From positions 186,001 through 250,000 of the forward strand of contig NZ_JADOTV010000001.1 of assembly GCF_015767245.1 (NCBI RefSeq): DNA of 64,000 bases. Reading direction: 5' to 3'. A model generated the notes under the pieces. The model worked only from the letters and a program-made list of their open reading frames with translations, did no database searches and was not told where the DNA came from. Made by a program: the position numbers and the translations under genes. This document shows positions 27,263-35,715 of the stretch, piece by piece; position 1 is the first letter of the stretch, and every line of letters starts with the position of its first letter. This stretch comes from Aureivirga sp. CE67. Lineage in GTDB: Bacteria; Bacteroidota; Bacteroidia; Flavobacteriales; Flavobacteriaceae.

Positions 27263-27421
27263 AAGTGATTGGGTATAAATAATTAAAGCTTAATTTGATT
27301 TAGTGTGATTGTTTCGAACTAGAAATTTATTTATTTTTTGGAATAAATTATTTAAAATTTTTCATAAAACTGCATTCGACAGCTTTCGAATTTTTAGCCT
27401 AATATACTTATTAAATATAGA

Positions 27422-27451
27422 AAAGACAAGGCATATACACACCTTGTCTTT
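27422..27451. terminator. Hairpin downstream of the 165-residue conserved protein
   Basis: AAAGACAAGG (27422-27431) and CCTTGTCTTT (27442-27451) form a perfect 10-bp stem; a T run follows only on the plus side after a gap, so its strength as a terminator for the minus-strand gene is uncertain. Confidence 0.5.
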
Positions 27452-27501
27452 CACAATTTTTTCAAATAAATTTATTCTACGAAAAAAGAATAAGAACCTA
27501 A

Positions 27502-27999
27502 TTAAGATACTTTTGCAGGAATAAATCGCTGATGCCAGCTCTTAGAAGCTTCTACTTCCCATTCTGTTTCAAAAGCTTGTTTTGTCTGCACCATGTTGTT
27601 AAACACAATTGTTTCTGCAGTTATTTTTCCTTCTTTCGCATAATTTTGGAAATCTGCTAAAGAAAGAATATTAATATTTTCTCCAACTTTAAAAGTGATA
27701 TTCATTTTGTTCATCAAATCTACTTGGAAAGCTTGCTCTATTTGTTTGATGGCATTTACAGATGAATCAATCGAACATCCTGAAACATTATTGAAACTTT
27801 CATCTACAGCCAATACGATAAATTGGTTGTATTTAATCGTATAACTTCCTTTCAAATCATCTCCATGACGAACCCATTGAGATACAAATTGCTCTAATTT
27901 TGCACCAATTTCAGAAACCTCAGCTTCTGTAAACTCTCTATTTGCTTGGTAAATCCAGACTCTTGATACATCTGGCATTTCATTAAAATCTACAAACAT
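27502..27999 (-). CDS. Conserved cytoplasmic protein of unknown function
   Basis: A 165-residue protein starting MFVDFNEMPDVSRVWIYQAN, a pattern I recall as conserved in Flavobacteriia, where it often carries the label 'ABC transporter ATPase'. No Walker A, Walker B or ABC signature is present, so that label is not supported. No signal peptide or membrane helix. It lies 14 bases downstream of the DEDDh exonuclease gene and is probably co-transcribed with it. Confidence 0.75.
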   Translation of the reverse strand: MFVDFNEMPDVSRVWIYQANREFTEAEVSEIGAKLEQFVSQWVRHGDDLKGSYTIKYNQFIVLAVDESFNNVSGCSIDSSVNAIKQIEQAFQVDLMNKMNITFKVGENINILSLADFQNYAKEGKITAETIVFNNMVQTKQAFETEWEVEASKSWHQRFIPAKVS

Positions 28000-28013
28000 A
28001 TTCTTTCTTCTTT

Positions 28014-28790
28014 TTAACTTAATTTGTTATTCAAAGCTCTTAATTTGATCGCTGTCAAAATTTTCTTTGTGTAAAGTGGGAAATCTGATTTTTGAATCCA
28101 AGAATAATATCCTTGATCTTTTTGTAAAACTTCCTCTACTTTTTGTCCTTTATATTTCCCGAAAGTAAACATTTCGTCTCCATCTTTATCAAAAACGATA
28201 AATCCTGCGAAATCTGCTCTTTCACTGTGCGTTGAAAATTTATTTAAAAACTTAACGTCATTTTCTAAATCTTCGTATTTATCAAGTTGTGCTTTTAATA
28301 TTTCGTACGTTGCTAAAGTATCTGCTTCTGCTGAATGTGCATTTTCTAAAGTTTTATCACAATAGAATTGGTAAGCAGCACTTAAGGTTCTTTGTTCTTT
28401 TTTATGATAAATAACCTGAACATCTACAGCAACTCTGTTTTTCATGTCAAAATCCACATCCGAACGCAACATTTCTTCTGCCAAAAGTGGAATATCAAAA
28501 CGATTTGAATTAAAACCAGCTAAATCACAATCTTTAATCATTGCCTGCACTTGTGGAGCTAATTCTTTAAAAGTTGGCTCATTTGCTACTTTTTCATTTG
28601 TAATTCCGTGAATTTCTGTGGACTCTTTCGGAATTTTCATTTCTGGATTTACCAACCAAGTTTTACTTTCTTTATTTCCATTAGGAAAAATTTTTAAAAT
28701 AGAAATCTCAACAATTCTATCTTTTGCAATATTAATTCCTGTTGTTTCTAAATCAAAAAATATGATTGGTCTATGTAGTTTCAGTTCCAT
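28014..28790 (-). CDS. DEDDh 3'-5' exonuclease (DNA polymerase III epsilon-like)
   Basis: A 258-residue nuclease. The DEDDh motifs are in order: FFDLETTG (residues 11-18), NSNRFDIPLL (about 95-104) and HSAEAD (about 152-157). The C-terminal 60 residues (FTFGKYKGQKVEEV onward) match a small domain found C-terminal to such exonucleases. It may act in proofreading, repair or RNA trimming; a stand-alone epsilon-like protein cannot be assigned to the replicative polymerase with certainty. A -7 element TACGTTTG (minus strand, 28809-28816) lies just upstream. Confidence 0.9.
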   Translation of the reverse strand: MELKLHRPIIFFDLETTGINIAKDRIVEISILKIFPNGNKESKTWLVNPEMKIPKESTEIHGITNEKVANEPTFKELAPQVQAMIKDCDLAGFNSNRFDIPLLAEEMLRSDVDFDMKNRVAVDVQVIYHKKEQRTLSAAYQFYCDKTLENAHSAEADTLATYEILKAQLDKYEDLENDVKFLNKFSTHSERADFAGFIVFDKDGDEMFTFGKYKGQKVEEVLQKDQGYYSWIQKSDFPLYTKKILTAIKLRALNNKLS

Positions 28791-28808
28791 AAGTATTTTC
28801 TAGTTTTT

Positions 28809-28816
28809 CAAACGTA
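28809..28816 (-). promoter_or_regulatory. -7 promoter element of the exonuclease gene
   Basis: TACGTTTG on the minus strand, 18 bases before the start codon; no clear -33 TTG. Confidence 0.45.
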
Positions 28817-28937
28817 AAAGTACAATAATTAGAATAATTCTTAGTAAAAGTTTAATGGAATCTTTCGAGAGAATTCGTTAATTTTAAATAAGGTGAAATG
28901 CCATTTTTTTAACAGCTATTTTCAAAAAAGATAAATT

Positions 28938-30017
28938 ATGAATCGATTTTACCCACTTTTTATTTTGCTTTCTTGTTTATTTTTAATGCAATGTGATACA
29001 AAAGAAAAAAAATCAAGCCTTCCGAAAGTACATCATACAAAGCATAAAAAGATTATCGATGCGAAATTGATGATGACTTTTGCTGCAATCGCAGATGAAA
29101 TGAACGAACACGAGCATGATGAAAAAAACACTATTGAAGGTTATTTGAAAAGAAAAGATCTTGAAACCAAAGGTCAATGGGAAATGGTTTGGGTAGCTCG
29201 AAATTATGAAAATAGTATTTCTGCATTTATAGCGAAACTAAAAGAAGATAATTCGAAATATGTAATCGCTTTTTCTGGAACGGATTTGTACAATATTTTC
29301 GAAGATTCTAAAATTTTAGAATTGAAAGATGTGGAACCACTTTTTGAAACTATGCCAGACGAAAAAGTATCAAAAGGTTCTAAAAAACTTTATGAAATTT
29401 TGTTTAAACTTAGATATCAAAAGAAAACTATTTTTGAAGTCATAGATCATGCTCGAAAAGAAAATCCAGATGCTAATTTTTATTTCTGCGGACATAGTTT
29501 AGGTTCTACTTTGGCTGTTTATTATAGTTATTTTGTAAAACTACGTTGCATCAAAAATCACATGAAAATAAAAATGCATCTTTGGGCTTTTGCAAATCCT
29601 AGTTTTTATAATCGAGAGTTTGTAAATCAGTTTTTAAAAACCAATTTTGACAAACATTTTTATTCTATTAAAAACGATCAAGTACACATGAATTATTTCT
29701 GGAATATGGAAAATCTCTACAAAATTCCGTATCCGATGAGTGATAAACTAAAAGAAAAAATTAAAAAATTCGGAGAAGATTTTGCAAAAAAGCTACCAAC
29801 AGAAGAAGATAAATATGTTTCTTTTCCTTCTATAAAAATTGAAAATAAAATTCCAGTTCATGAGCGAATTCAAGAGAAGAAATTGAAAACAAAAATTGAC
29901 TTCATTAAATGGGAGGTTTTTAACCATAATCGAAATCATTATTTGTACAGTTTAGGAGGAAAATGTGTTCCGAAAGATTACAATGCTCCTGAAGGAAATT
30001 ATTGTCATGTAAAATAA
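28938..30017 (+). CDS. Class 3 lipase-like lipoprotein, paralogue 1
   Basis: A 359-residue alpha/beta-hydrolase-like protein. The N-terminus is hydrophobic and ends in Cys19 (FLMQC), a weak lipobox. A family-specific helix block (KLMMTFAAI, 43-51) precedes the class 3 lipase pattern: AFSGTD (111-116), nucleophile Ser187 in GHSLGS, Asp247 in NDQVH and His334 in NRNHYLY, all in the right order for a catalytic triad. Cys343 and Cys356 near the C-terminus are conserved in the neighbours and may form a disulfide. First of three tandem paralogues. An esterase or lipase role at the cell envelope is inferred; the substrate is unknown. Confidence 0.78.
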   Translation: MNRFYPLFILLSCLFLMQCDTKEKKSSLPKVHHTKHKKIIDAKLMMTFAAIADEMNEHEHDEKNTIEGYLKRKDLETKGQWEMVWVARNYENSISAFIAKLKEDNSKYVIAFSGTDLYNIFEDSKILELKDVEPLFETMPDEKVSKGSKKLYEILFKLRYQKKTIFEVIDHARKENPDANFYFCGHSLGSTLAVYYSYFVKLRCIKNHMKIKMHLWAFANPSFYNREFVNQFLKTNFDKHFYSIKNDQVHMNYFWNMENLYKIPYPMSDKLKEKIKKFGEDFAKKLPTEEDKYVSFPSIKIENKIPVHERIQEKKLKTKIDFIKWEVFNHNRNHYLYSLGGKCVPKDYNAPEGNYCHVK

Positions 30018-30089
30018 TTTTTAGGATATTCTTAAAACAAAAGGATTACAATTGTTTGTAATTTTAATAGAATCACTAACATTTTGTTT

Positions 30090-31226
30090 ATGAAATCTAT
30101 TAATTACAGCCTCATAATTGGTTTATTCTTTTCACTTCTCAGTTGTGATGATTCAACAACAGAAGATCAAACCATGGATATTTCTAGTACAGAATCGTTG
30201 ACAAAACCACAAGAAGAAGAACGAGATGAAGATTTAGCAGATTTAGAATCTTTACAAGTACAAACCATTGATACGAAACTGATGATGACATTTGCTGCTA
30301 TTGGAGATTTTATAAACCAGCATCCTTTTAGCGAAGAAAAAGCTGTAAAAACTTATTTGGAAAGAACCGATATCGAAACTAAAAACCAATGGAGTTTTAA
30401 ATGGTTTGCAACAAATCGACTTCATGGAATTTCGGCATATTTCACCCAAAATAAAACAGACAAAAAAATCTATACACTTACTTTTGCAGGAACCGATTTG
30501 ACCAATATTTTTGAAGTTGCTGATATTTTCAAATTAGATGAAACTTTAGCTTTTTCTGAAGATCATCCAGATTTACATATTTCAAAGGGAGCAAAAGAAC
30601 TTTTTGAAATTGCGATGACTCTTTCAGATCAAGGTTATTCGGTTGAAGATTATATTCAAAATATTTACTTAAATAATCCTGATGCAAAAATTTACATTGC
30701 AAGTCATAGTCTTGGAACTACATTTTCTGTTTTGTTTTCTGCAACAGTTTACGAGCAATTTCAAGCAAATAATCAAAATATTGATATGGAAGTTTGGCTT
30801 TTTGGACATCCAACTTTTTACTCGCAGAGTTTTGTCAATTATTATTTAAACCTGCCTTTTAAAAAGAATTTCTACTCTCTCGAAAACGATCAAGTTCACA
30901 CACGATTTTTCTGGAATTTTGAAGAACTTTACAATATTCCTTATCCTATAACGGAGCATTTAAAATCAGAGTTGATTCACCTGGGAGAAGAATTACATTC
31001 TGAATCTGTAATTGGTTTAAATCAATATAGTCCGCTTCCAGCAACACTTGTTACAAATGAAGCTCCACTAAATAGTTTTATCAAAGAGTCTACTTTAAAG
31101 AACATTCTTGAATATTTAGAATTCGTAGAATATAATCATAATCGAAATCATTATTTACACACTTTCGGAGGAAACTGCGTTCCTGAAAATTATAATGCTC
31201 CAAATGGAAATCATTGTAAAAATTAA
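30090..31226 (+). CDS. Class 3 lipase-like lipoprotein, paralogue 2
   Basis: A 378-residue lipoprotein, start chosen at the ATG at 30090 rather than an in-frame TTG at 30084. The lipobox FSLLSC and an acidic stretch right after it (CDDSTTED) fit a Bacteroidota surface-lipoprotein signal. An acidic spacer follows, then the same family block KLMMTFAAI. The nucleophile motif reads SHSLGT instead of GHSLGS, while the NDQVH Asp and NRNHYL His remain. The C-terminal Cys pair is kept. It lies between two paralogues in the same direction with gaps of 72 and 30 bases, suggesting one operon. Activity is uncertain because of the changed nucleophile elbow. Confidence 0.77.
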   Translation: MKSINYSLIIGLFFSLLSCDDSTTEDQTMDISSTESLTKPQEEERDEDLADLESLQVQTIDTKLMMTFAAIGDFINQHPFSEEKAVKTYLERTDIETKNQWSFKWFATNRLHGISAYFTQNKTDKKIYTLTFAGTDLTNIFEVADIFKLDETLAFSEDHPDLHISKGAKELFEIAMTLSDQGYSVEDYIQNIYLNNPDAKIYIASHSLGTTFSVLFSATVYEQFQANNQNIDMEVWLFGHPTFYSQSFVNYYLNLPFKKNFYSLENDQVHTRFFWNFEELYNIPYPITEHLKSELIHLGEELHSESVIGLNQYSPLPATLVTNEAPLNSFIKESTLKNILEYLEFVEYNHNRNHYLHTFGGNCVPENYNAPNGNHCKN

Positions 31227-31256
31227 TCAAAACTAGAACATCAAAAACTTAAAATT

Positions 31257-32351
31257 ATGAAAGCAAAATACTACTATCTTTTTATTTTATTTTTTGTCAT
31301 TTTTCAAAGTTGTAATAATGATGACACAACAGATTTGAACGGACTATACACAGATGATACTAAAGGAAATTTAGGTTCTGGAAATATTGATCAAGATATT
31401 CGCCTTATGATGACTTTTGCAGCAGTTGGAGATGTTTTAAATGATCATAAATTTAATGAAAGAAAAGCGCTAGAAGCATATTTGAAAAGAACAGATTTGG
31501 AAATAAATAATAATTGGGAATTAAAATGGTTTGGAACCAATTTCATTTATAGTATTTCTGCTTATGTGGTGCAAAGTAAAAATAATCCTGACCAATATGT
31601 TGTAGGATTTACGGGTACAAAACTTCTAAACCTTTTTGAAGTAACAACAATTCTCGACTTAGATGAAGTTGTTCCTTTTTTTGAGGATAATCCGAATGCG
31701 AAAGTATCAAAAGGTTCTAAGAAAATATTCAAAATTGCAATGAAGCTTAAAGATGGAGATAAGACAATGTATGATTTTATCGAAAATATTGTAGATCAAA
31801 ATCCAGATGCAAATTTCACTTTTACTGGACATAGTTTAGGTTCTGCTTTTTCGGTTTACACTACAGCTTTTGTTTTTGATCAATTGAAAAAAGAAGGAAA
31901 AACAGTAGATATTGATATTTGGGGGTTTGGTCAACCAACTTTTTATAATCAAGCTTTTGTAGATGAATATTTAGATCTTCCTTTTGAAAAAAACTTTTAT
32001 TCTCTTGAAAATGATATCGCACACACAAAATTATTCTGGAATTTAGATAAACTCTATGACATTCCTTATCCTATTTCTGAAAATTTAAAAGCTTCTTTGA
32101 TTGATTTGGGAGAAGGATTTTCTAAAAACTTCCCTACAGGTGAAGATGCTTATGTTGCTTTTCCTACAATTTATGTAAAAAATACTTTTCCAATTCATAA
32201 AAGTGTAAGTCATACTATTTTGAAAAACTATATTGATTATTTTCAATATGCAGCTTATAATCACGATAGAAATCATTATTTGTATAGTTTTGGGGCGAAT
32301 TGTGTTCCGAAAGATTATAATGCTTCAAGTGGAAATCATTGTGATGATTAG
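31257..32351 (+). CDS. Class 3 lipase-like lipoprotein, paralogue 3
   Basis: A 364-residue lipoprotein with lipobox IFQSC at about 15-19. It keeps the full set: RLMMTFAAV block (49-57), GFTGT (117-121), Ser193 in GHSLGS, the NDIAH Asp, the DRNHYLY His and the C-terminal Cys pair. Overall it is closest to paralogue 1 in catalytic residues and to paralogue 2 in the W-rich early region (LKWFGTN). It is 39 bases upstream of an AraC-family regulator in the same direction, which may control the cluster. Function is inferred as an envelope esterase or lipase; substrate unknown. Confidence 0.78.
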   Translation: MKAKYYYLFILFFVIFQSCNNDDTTDLNGLYTDDTKGNLGSGNIDQDIRLMMTFAAVGDVLNDHKFNERKALEAYLKRTDLEINNNWELKWFGTNFIYSISAYVVQSKNNPDQYVVGFTGTKLLNLFEVTTILDLDEVVPFFEDNPNAKVSKGSKKIFKIAMKLKDGDKTMYDFIENIVDQNPDANFTFTGHSLGSAFSVYTTAFVFDQLKKEGKTVDIDIWGFGQPTFYNQAFVDEYLDLPFEKNFYSLENDIAHTKLFWNLDKLYDIPYPISENLKASLIDLGEGFSKNFPTGEDAYVAFPTIYVKNTFPIHKSVSHTILKNYIDYFQYAAYNHDRNHYLYSFGANCVPKDYNASSGNHCDD

Positions 32352-32390
32352 ATTTTTGACTGGATTTTTTTTCTATTTTTAAACAAAAAA

Positions 32391-33311
32391 ATGAACCAAC
32401 ATAAAAACGAAACAGAAGAATTATATCTTAAGAAAATAAATCAAGTTTTTGAATTTATAGATTCCAATTTAGAAGAAAATCTAACGTTAGAAGAAATAGC
32501 AAAAGTTTCTAATTTTTCGCCTTATCATTTTCATCGTATTTTTAAATTTATCACTAAAGAAACTTTAAATCAATATATAACTAGAAAAAGAATTGAAAAA
32601 TCGGCTTCGCTTCTACTTCATCAAAAAGATAAATCAATCACTGCTATTTTTCTTGAATTAGGTTTTGAAAACAACACAACTTTTACCCGAACTTTTAAAA
32701 AGTTTTATCAAATAAATCCAACAGAGTTTCGAAAGGGAAATCAACATAAATTTCATAAAATAAAACAACAAATTAGCAAGAATGGTAAAGTTTATCCTTC
32801 AACAGAAGAATACATTTGTATCCTAAATAACTTAAAAAAATGGTTCGATATGAATGCAAAAATTGAAGTAAAAAACATCCAAAAAATGCATCTTGCTTAT
32901 GTTACAATTATTGGTGAAGAAAATATTTCAGTAGCTTATCAAAAATTAATTCATTGGGCAAAAGAAGAAAATCTTTTTTCTGATAAAAGTAAAATGTTGA
33001 CAATCTATCATGATAGTTTTAAAATTACAAAACCCAAACAAGTTCGAATGAGTGCTTGTATGATTTTGGAAAAAGAAATTGCAGAACAAAAAATGGTAGA
33101 TCAAACAATTTTAGAAGAACAAAAATGCATTGTTGGAAGTTTTGAAATTCATCCTCAAGAATTTGAAAAAGCTTGGACAAGTCTGTTTATTTGGATGAAT
33201 GAAAATAATTATAAAAAAGCAGATAAAAATCCTTTTGAAATTTATCATAACAATTTTGAAGAACACCTAGAAAAGAAATGTATTGTAGATTTTCATATTC
33301 CGATTCAATAA
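32391..33311 (+). CDS. AraC-family regulator with GyrI-like effector domain
   Basis: A 306-residue activator-type protein. Residues about 10-115 hold the two AraC helix-turn-helix motifs (LTLEEIAKVSNFSPYHFHRIF and the ITAIFLELGFENNTTFTRTF half). Residues about 155-306 look like a GyrI-like small-molecule-binding domain (LAYVTIIGEENISVAY..., CIVGSFEIHPQEFEKAW...). This layout is that of SbmC/Rob-like and BmrR-like drug or lipid sensors. It follows the three lipase-like genes and may sense a lipid or hydrophobic ligand related to them; that is inference from context. Confidence 0.88.
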   Translation: MNQHKNETEELYLKKINQVFEFIDSNLEENLTLEEIAKVSNFSPYHFHRIFKFITKETLNQYITRKRIEKSASLLLHQKDKSITAIFLELGFENNTTFTRTFKKFYQINPTEFRKGNQHKFHKIKQQISKNGKVYPSTEEYICILNNLKKWFDMNAKIEVKNIQKMHLAYVTIIGEENISVAYQKLIHWAKEENLFSDKSKMLTIYHDSFKITKPKQVRMSACMILEKEIAEQKMVDQTILEEQKCIVGSFEIHPQEFEKAWTSLFIWMNENNYKKADKNPFEIYHNNFEEHLEKKCIVDFHIPIQ

Positions 33312-33317
33312 TCTAAT

Positions 33318-33356
33318 TAATCTTTATCACGACTTAATTGTGATAAAGATTTTTTA
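33318..33356 (+). terminator. Terminator between the AraC-family gene and the K+ transporter gene
   Basis: TCTTTATCAC (33321-33330) pairs with GTGATAAAGA (33340-33349), then TTTTTT. It overlaps the end of the converging gene. Confidence 0.85.
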
Positions 33357-34706
33357 AACAGCTAAATCTTCTTTTTTGTGTCTTTGCTCTTCATCTTCTC
33401 TCCTTTTCAAAAATGCGAAACCAAAAGTCAAAACTCCCACACGACCAATAAACATTAATAAAATCATCATCAATTTTCCAGCTGTTGAAAGTCCACTAGT
33501 AATTCCTGTAGAAAGTCCAACCGTTCCAAGAGCAGAAGCCGTTTCAAAAAGTAAATCTTGAAGATTAAATTTTTCTGTATAAGTCAATAAAAATGTAAAG
33601 AGGAAAATTAAACTAGTATAAAGTATAAAAATCGAAGTTGCAACATAAAGCCTTTCAAAAGGAATTTTTCGCCAAAAAAGAGTAATTGTTTCTTGACCAA
33701 AAAGTCGACTTTTTAAAATAGCAACCATCGCAAAAAGAGTTGTGATTTTTAACCCTCCTGCGGTTCCAGAAGGCGAAGCACCAATGTACATTAACATTGT
33801 AATTAAAAGTAATATTGGCATAGAAAGTTGTCCAATCGGAACAGTATTAAATCCTACTGTTGTCATCGCAGACATCGCTTGAAAAAAAGCAATTAACAAT
33901 CCATCTTTATTTTTAATTTCCATTCCTGATTCACTAAAATATATCATTATCGTTCCAAAAAATAATAATCCTAAAAAACCTAGAAGTATTAATTTAGAAG
34001 TATATGTTATTTTTTTTGTTCTTCTTGAAATCAAAAACCAAAGATCTGTAACTACTATAAAACCTAATGAACCTGCAATAGAAAGAAAAGCAATAATTCC
34101 ATTAAAAATATAATTTCCTTGAAAACCAATAAAACTATCTTTTGTTAAGCTAAAACCTGCTGTACAAAAAGCAGAAATACTATGAAAAATACTATACCAA
34201 ATCGCTTTTAAAACATCCATCCCTTCTGCTTTGAAACAAAAATAAAGAACTATAGAGCCGATGACTTCCATAGAAACCGTAAAATAAAAAGCACTAATCA
34301 GAAAATCTTTAATTTTCATTGATTTAGGAGTTGTAAACTCTGCATTCATGATTTTTGCGTGCCAATTTGTAATTTTCCTAGAAGTCAGAAGTAAAACATA
34401 TGTTGTCAGAGTCATGTAACCAATTCCTCCAATTTGAATCATAATTAAAATCCAAATCTGCCCAATTAAAGTATAAGATTCTAAAATATTTACTGTTGCT
34501 AGACCAGTAGTAGAAACAGCAGAGGAAGCCGTAAAAAGATTGTCAATTACTGAAATATCTGTTTTTTGAAGAAAAGGAATTGAGATTATTAAAAAACCGA
34601 TAAGTGTATACACAAAAAAACCCCAAACTAAATTGACTTGAGGAGATTTTTTGACACGAATTTTTTTATAGTTTTTTACTAATCTTGAAAATAATGAAGA
34701 CTTCAT
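33354..34706 (-). CDS. TrkH/KtrB-family potassium transporter subunit
   Basis: A 450-residue polytopic membrane protein. Four selectivity-filter loops with the conserved glycine are visible in order: STTGLAT, CTAGFSL, TTVGFNT and GTVGLST, together with GTAGGLKITT. The pattern fits Ktr/Trk K+ uptake channels. The cytoplasmic gating subunit (KtrA/TrkA) is not next to it, so it lies elsewhere or the unit works alone. It follows the SnoaL-like gene by 12 bases on the same strand. Confidence 0.92.
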   Translation of the reverse strand: MKSSLFSRLVKNYKKIRVKKSPQVNLVWGFFVYTLIGFLIISIPFLQKTDISVIDNLFTASSAVSTTGLATVNILESYTLIGQIWILIMIQIGGIGYMTLTTYVLLLTSRKITNWHAKIMNAEFTTPKSMKIKDFLISAFYFTVSMEVIGSIVLYFCFKAEGMDVLKAIWYSIFHSISAFCTAGFSLTKDSFIGFQGNYIFNGIIAFLSIAGSLGFIVVTDLWFLISRRTKKITYTSKLILLGFLGLLFFGTIMIYFSESGMEIKNKDGLLIAFFQAMSAMTTVGFNTVPIGQLSMPILLLITMLMYIGASPSGTAGGLKITTLFAMVAILKSRLFGQETITLFWRKIPFERLYVATSIFILYTSLIFLFTFLLTYTEKFNLQDLLFETASALGTVGLSTGITSGLSTAGKLMMILLMFIGRVGVLTFGFAFLKRREDEEQRHKKEDLAV

Positions 34707-34718
34707 ATCCTTTTTGTT

Positions 34719-35126
34719 TTAACTAGTCATCTTTTGATAGAGGTTTGAAGTTCCCCAGTGTTCTTTTATCTTACCATCTTCTACTTTAAAAATATTAAAT
34801 GAATCATAAGTTATTTCTTCGTTGAAAGCTGGAACACCAAACAAAGCATTTCCATCATGAATTCCTTGTCCTTCAAAACGCAAACAAATTCGCTCATCAT
34901 CTCCAAAAAGATCTTTTATTTTAATCTGAAAATCTGAAAAAGCATGATGAATTTTTTCAATATAAGATTGCATTTCCACAACGGTGTTTACATCCTCCAC
35001 TCCAAGACAAGTTCCATGACTTACACAATCGGTAGAAATTATTTGCGTAAGTTTATGACGCCCTTCCGAATTTTCTATACATTCGATAAAGTCTTCTACT
35101 AATTTTATACTTTTCTTATTTAACAT
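34719..35126 (-). CDS. SnoaL-like/ester cyclase-type protein
   Basis: A 135-residue cytoplasmic protein with the NTF2-like cone fold of the SnoaL/ester cyclase family. Recognisable segments are the SHGTCLGVEDV loop (about 36-46), the HHAFSDFQIKIKDLFGDDERI block (about 55-75) and GKIKEHWGTSN (about 120-130). No catalytic role can be assigned from sequence. It lies just upstream of the K+ transporter gene and may share its message. Confidence 0.75.
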   Translation of the reverse strand: MLNKKSIKLVEDFIECIENSEGRHKLTQIISTDCVSHGTCLGVEDVNTVVEMQSYIEKIHHAFSDFQIKIKDLFGDDERICLRFEGQGIHDGNALFGVPAFNEEITYDSFNIFKVEDGKIKEHWGTSNLYQKMTS

Positions 35127-35294
35127 AACAGAATATTTTTGGCAACTCTTCTAAAGTTAATGAGTTTTTCATATTAAAAGAAGAAAATTAACCTTTCTGA
35201 AAGTTTTTTTAATAAAATTTAAAACTTAACAAACTCATATTTAAGTAATAAAAAAAACGAATTAAAAAAAACACCATTTTTCCACAAAAAAGAC

Positions 35295-35324
35295 TTGCAG
35301 AATGGAAAAATGTTTCTATATTTG
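35295..35324 (+). promoter_or_regulatory. Promoter of the tRNA-Ser pair
   Basis: TTG (35295-35297), exactly 19 nt, TATATTTG (35317-35324), the same arrangement as the rpmH promoter. The first tRNA begins 29 nt downstream. Confidence 0.88.
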
Positions 35325-35352
35325 CAACCGCAATCAGGAAATGATTGCACTC

Positions 35353-35437
35353 GGAGAAATGGCAGAGTGGTCGAATGCGGTGGTCTTGAAAACCATTGAC
35401 TGTAACAGGTCCGGGGGTTCGAATCCCTCTTTCTCCG
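35353..35437 (+). tRNA. tRNA-Ser(UGA), copy 1
   Basis: An 85-nt class II tRNA: acceptor GGAGAAA/TTTCTCC, D-arm GCA/TGC, anticodon stem GTGGT/ACCAT with loop CTTGAAA (anticodon TGA), a long variable arm and T-arm with GGTTCGAATCC. CCA is not encoded. It reads UCN serine codons. Confidence 0.97.
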
Positions 35438-35443
35438 CGACCA

Positions 35444-35528
35444 GGAAGAATGGCAGAGTGGTCGAATGCGGTGGTCTTGAAAACCATTGACTGTAACAGG
35501 TCCGGGGGTTCGAATCCCTCTTCTTCCG
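35444..35528 (+). tRNA. tRNA-Ser(UGA), copy 2
   Basis: An 85-nt copy of the first, six bases downstream and identical outside the acceptor stem, which reads GGAAGAA/TTCTTCC. The changes keep all seven pairs intact. Same anticodon TGA. Both copies are probably cut from one transcript. Confidence 0.97.
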
Positions 35529-35531
35529 CTG

Positions 35532-35558
35532 AAAGCTCGTAATTTTACGAGCTTTTTT
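35532..35558 (+). terminator. Terminator of the tRNA pair
   Basis: AAAGCTCGTAA (from 35532) pairs with TTACGAGCTTT and is followed by T. Confidence 0.88.
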
Positions 35559-35611
35559 TATGTGATATTGTTTACAATATTTCCACATTTTATTAGTTTT
35601 CATAATTCAAT

Positions 35612-35640
35612 AAAGGCTTTCTTTCCAGAAAGCCTTTTTC
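35612..35640. terminator. Second hairpin downstream of the tRNA pair
   Basis: AAAGGCTTTC / GAAAGCCTTT with a six-base loop and a T run. It has no gene directly upstream, so it is a back-up terminator or a remnant. Confidence 0.7.
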
Positions 35641-35650
35641 TTTTTAAAAA

Positions 35651-35690
35651 GAAAAGGGATTGTATAAAAAATTATACAATCCCTTTTTTA
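35651..35690. terminator. Terminator of pyrG
   Basis: AAAGGGATTGTATAA (from about 35653) pairs with TTATACAATCCCTTT. An A run on the left and a T run on the right make it bidirectional; it lies 26 bases past the pyrG stop. Confidence 0.88.
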
Positions 35691-35715
35691 ATATATTTTA
35701 AAATCTATTTCCTTT

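Noticed and set aside
27309-27524. Plus-strand 71-codon frame between the GH3 fusion gene and the 165-residue protein gene
   Set aside because: It crosses a hairpin and the end of the converging gene; composition is low-complexity and no promoter is seen.
35209-35603. Minus-strand open frames across the tRNA pair coding [20 protein letters not shown]-like strings
   Set aside because: They are the antisense of the two tRNA-Ser genes; such strings are a well-known artefact.
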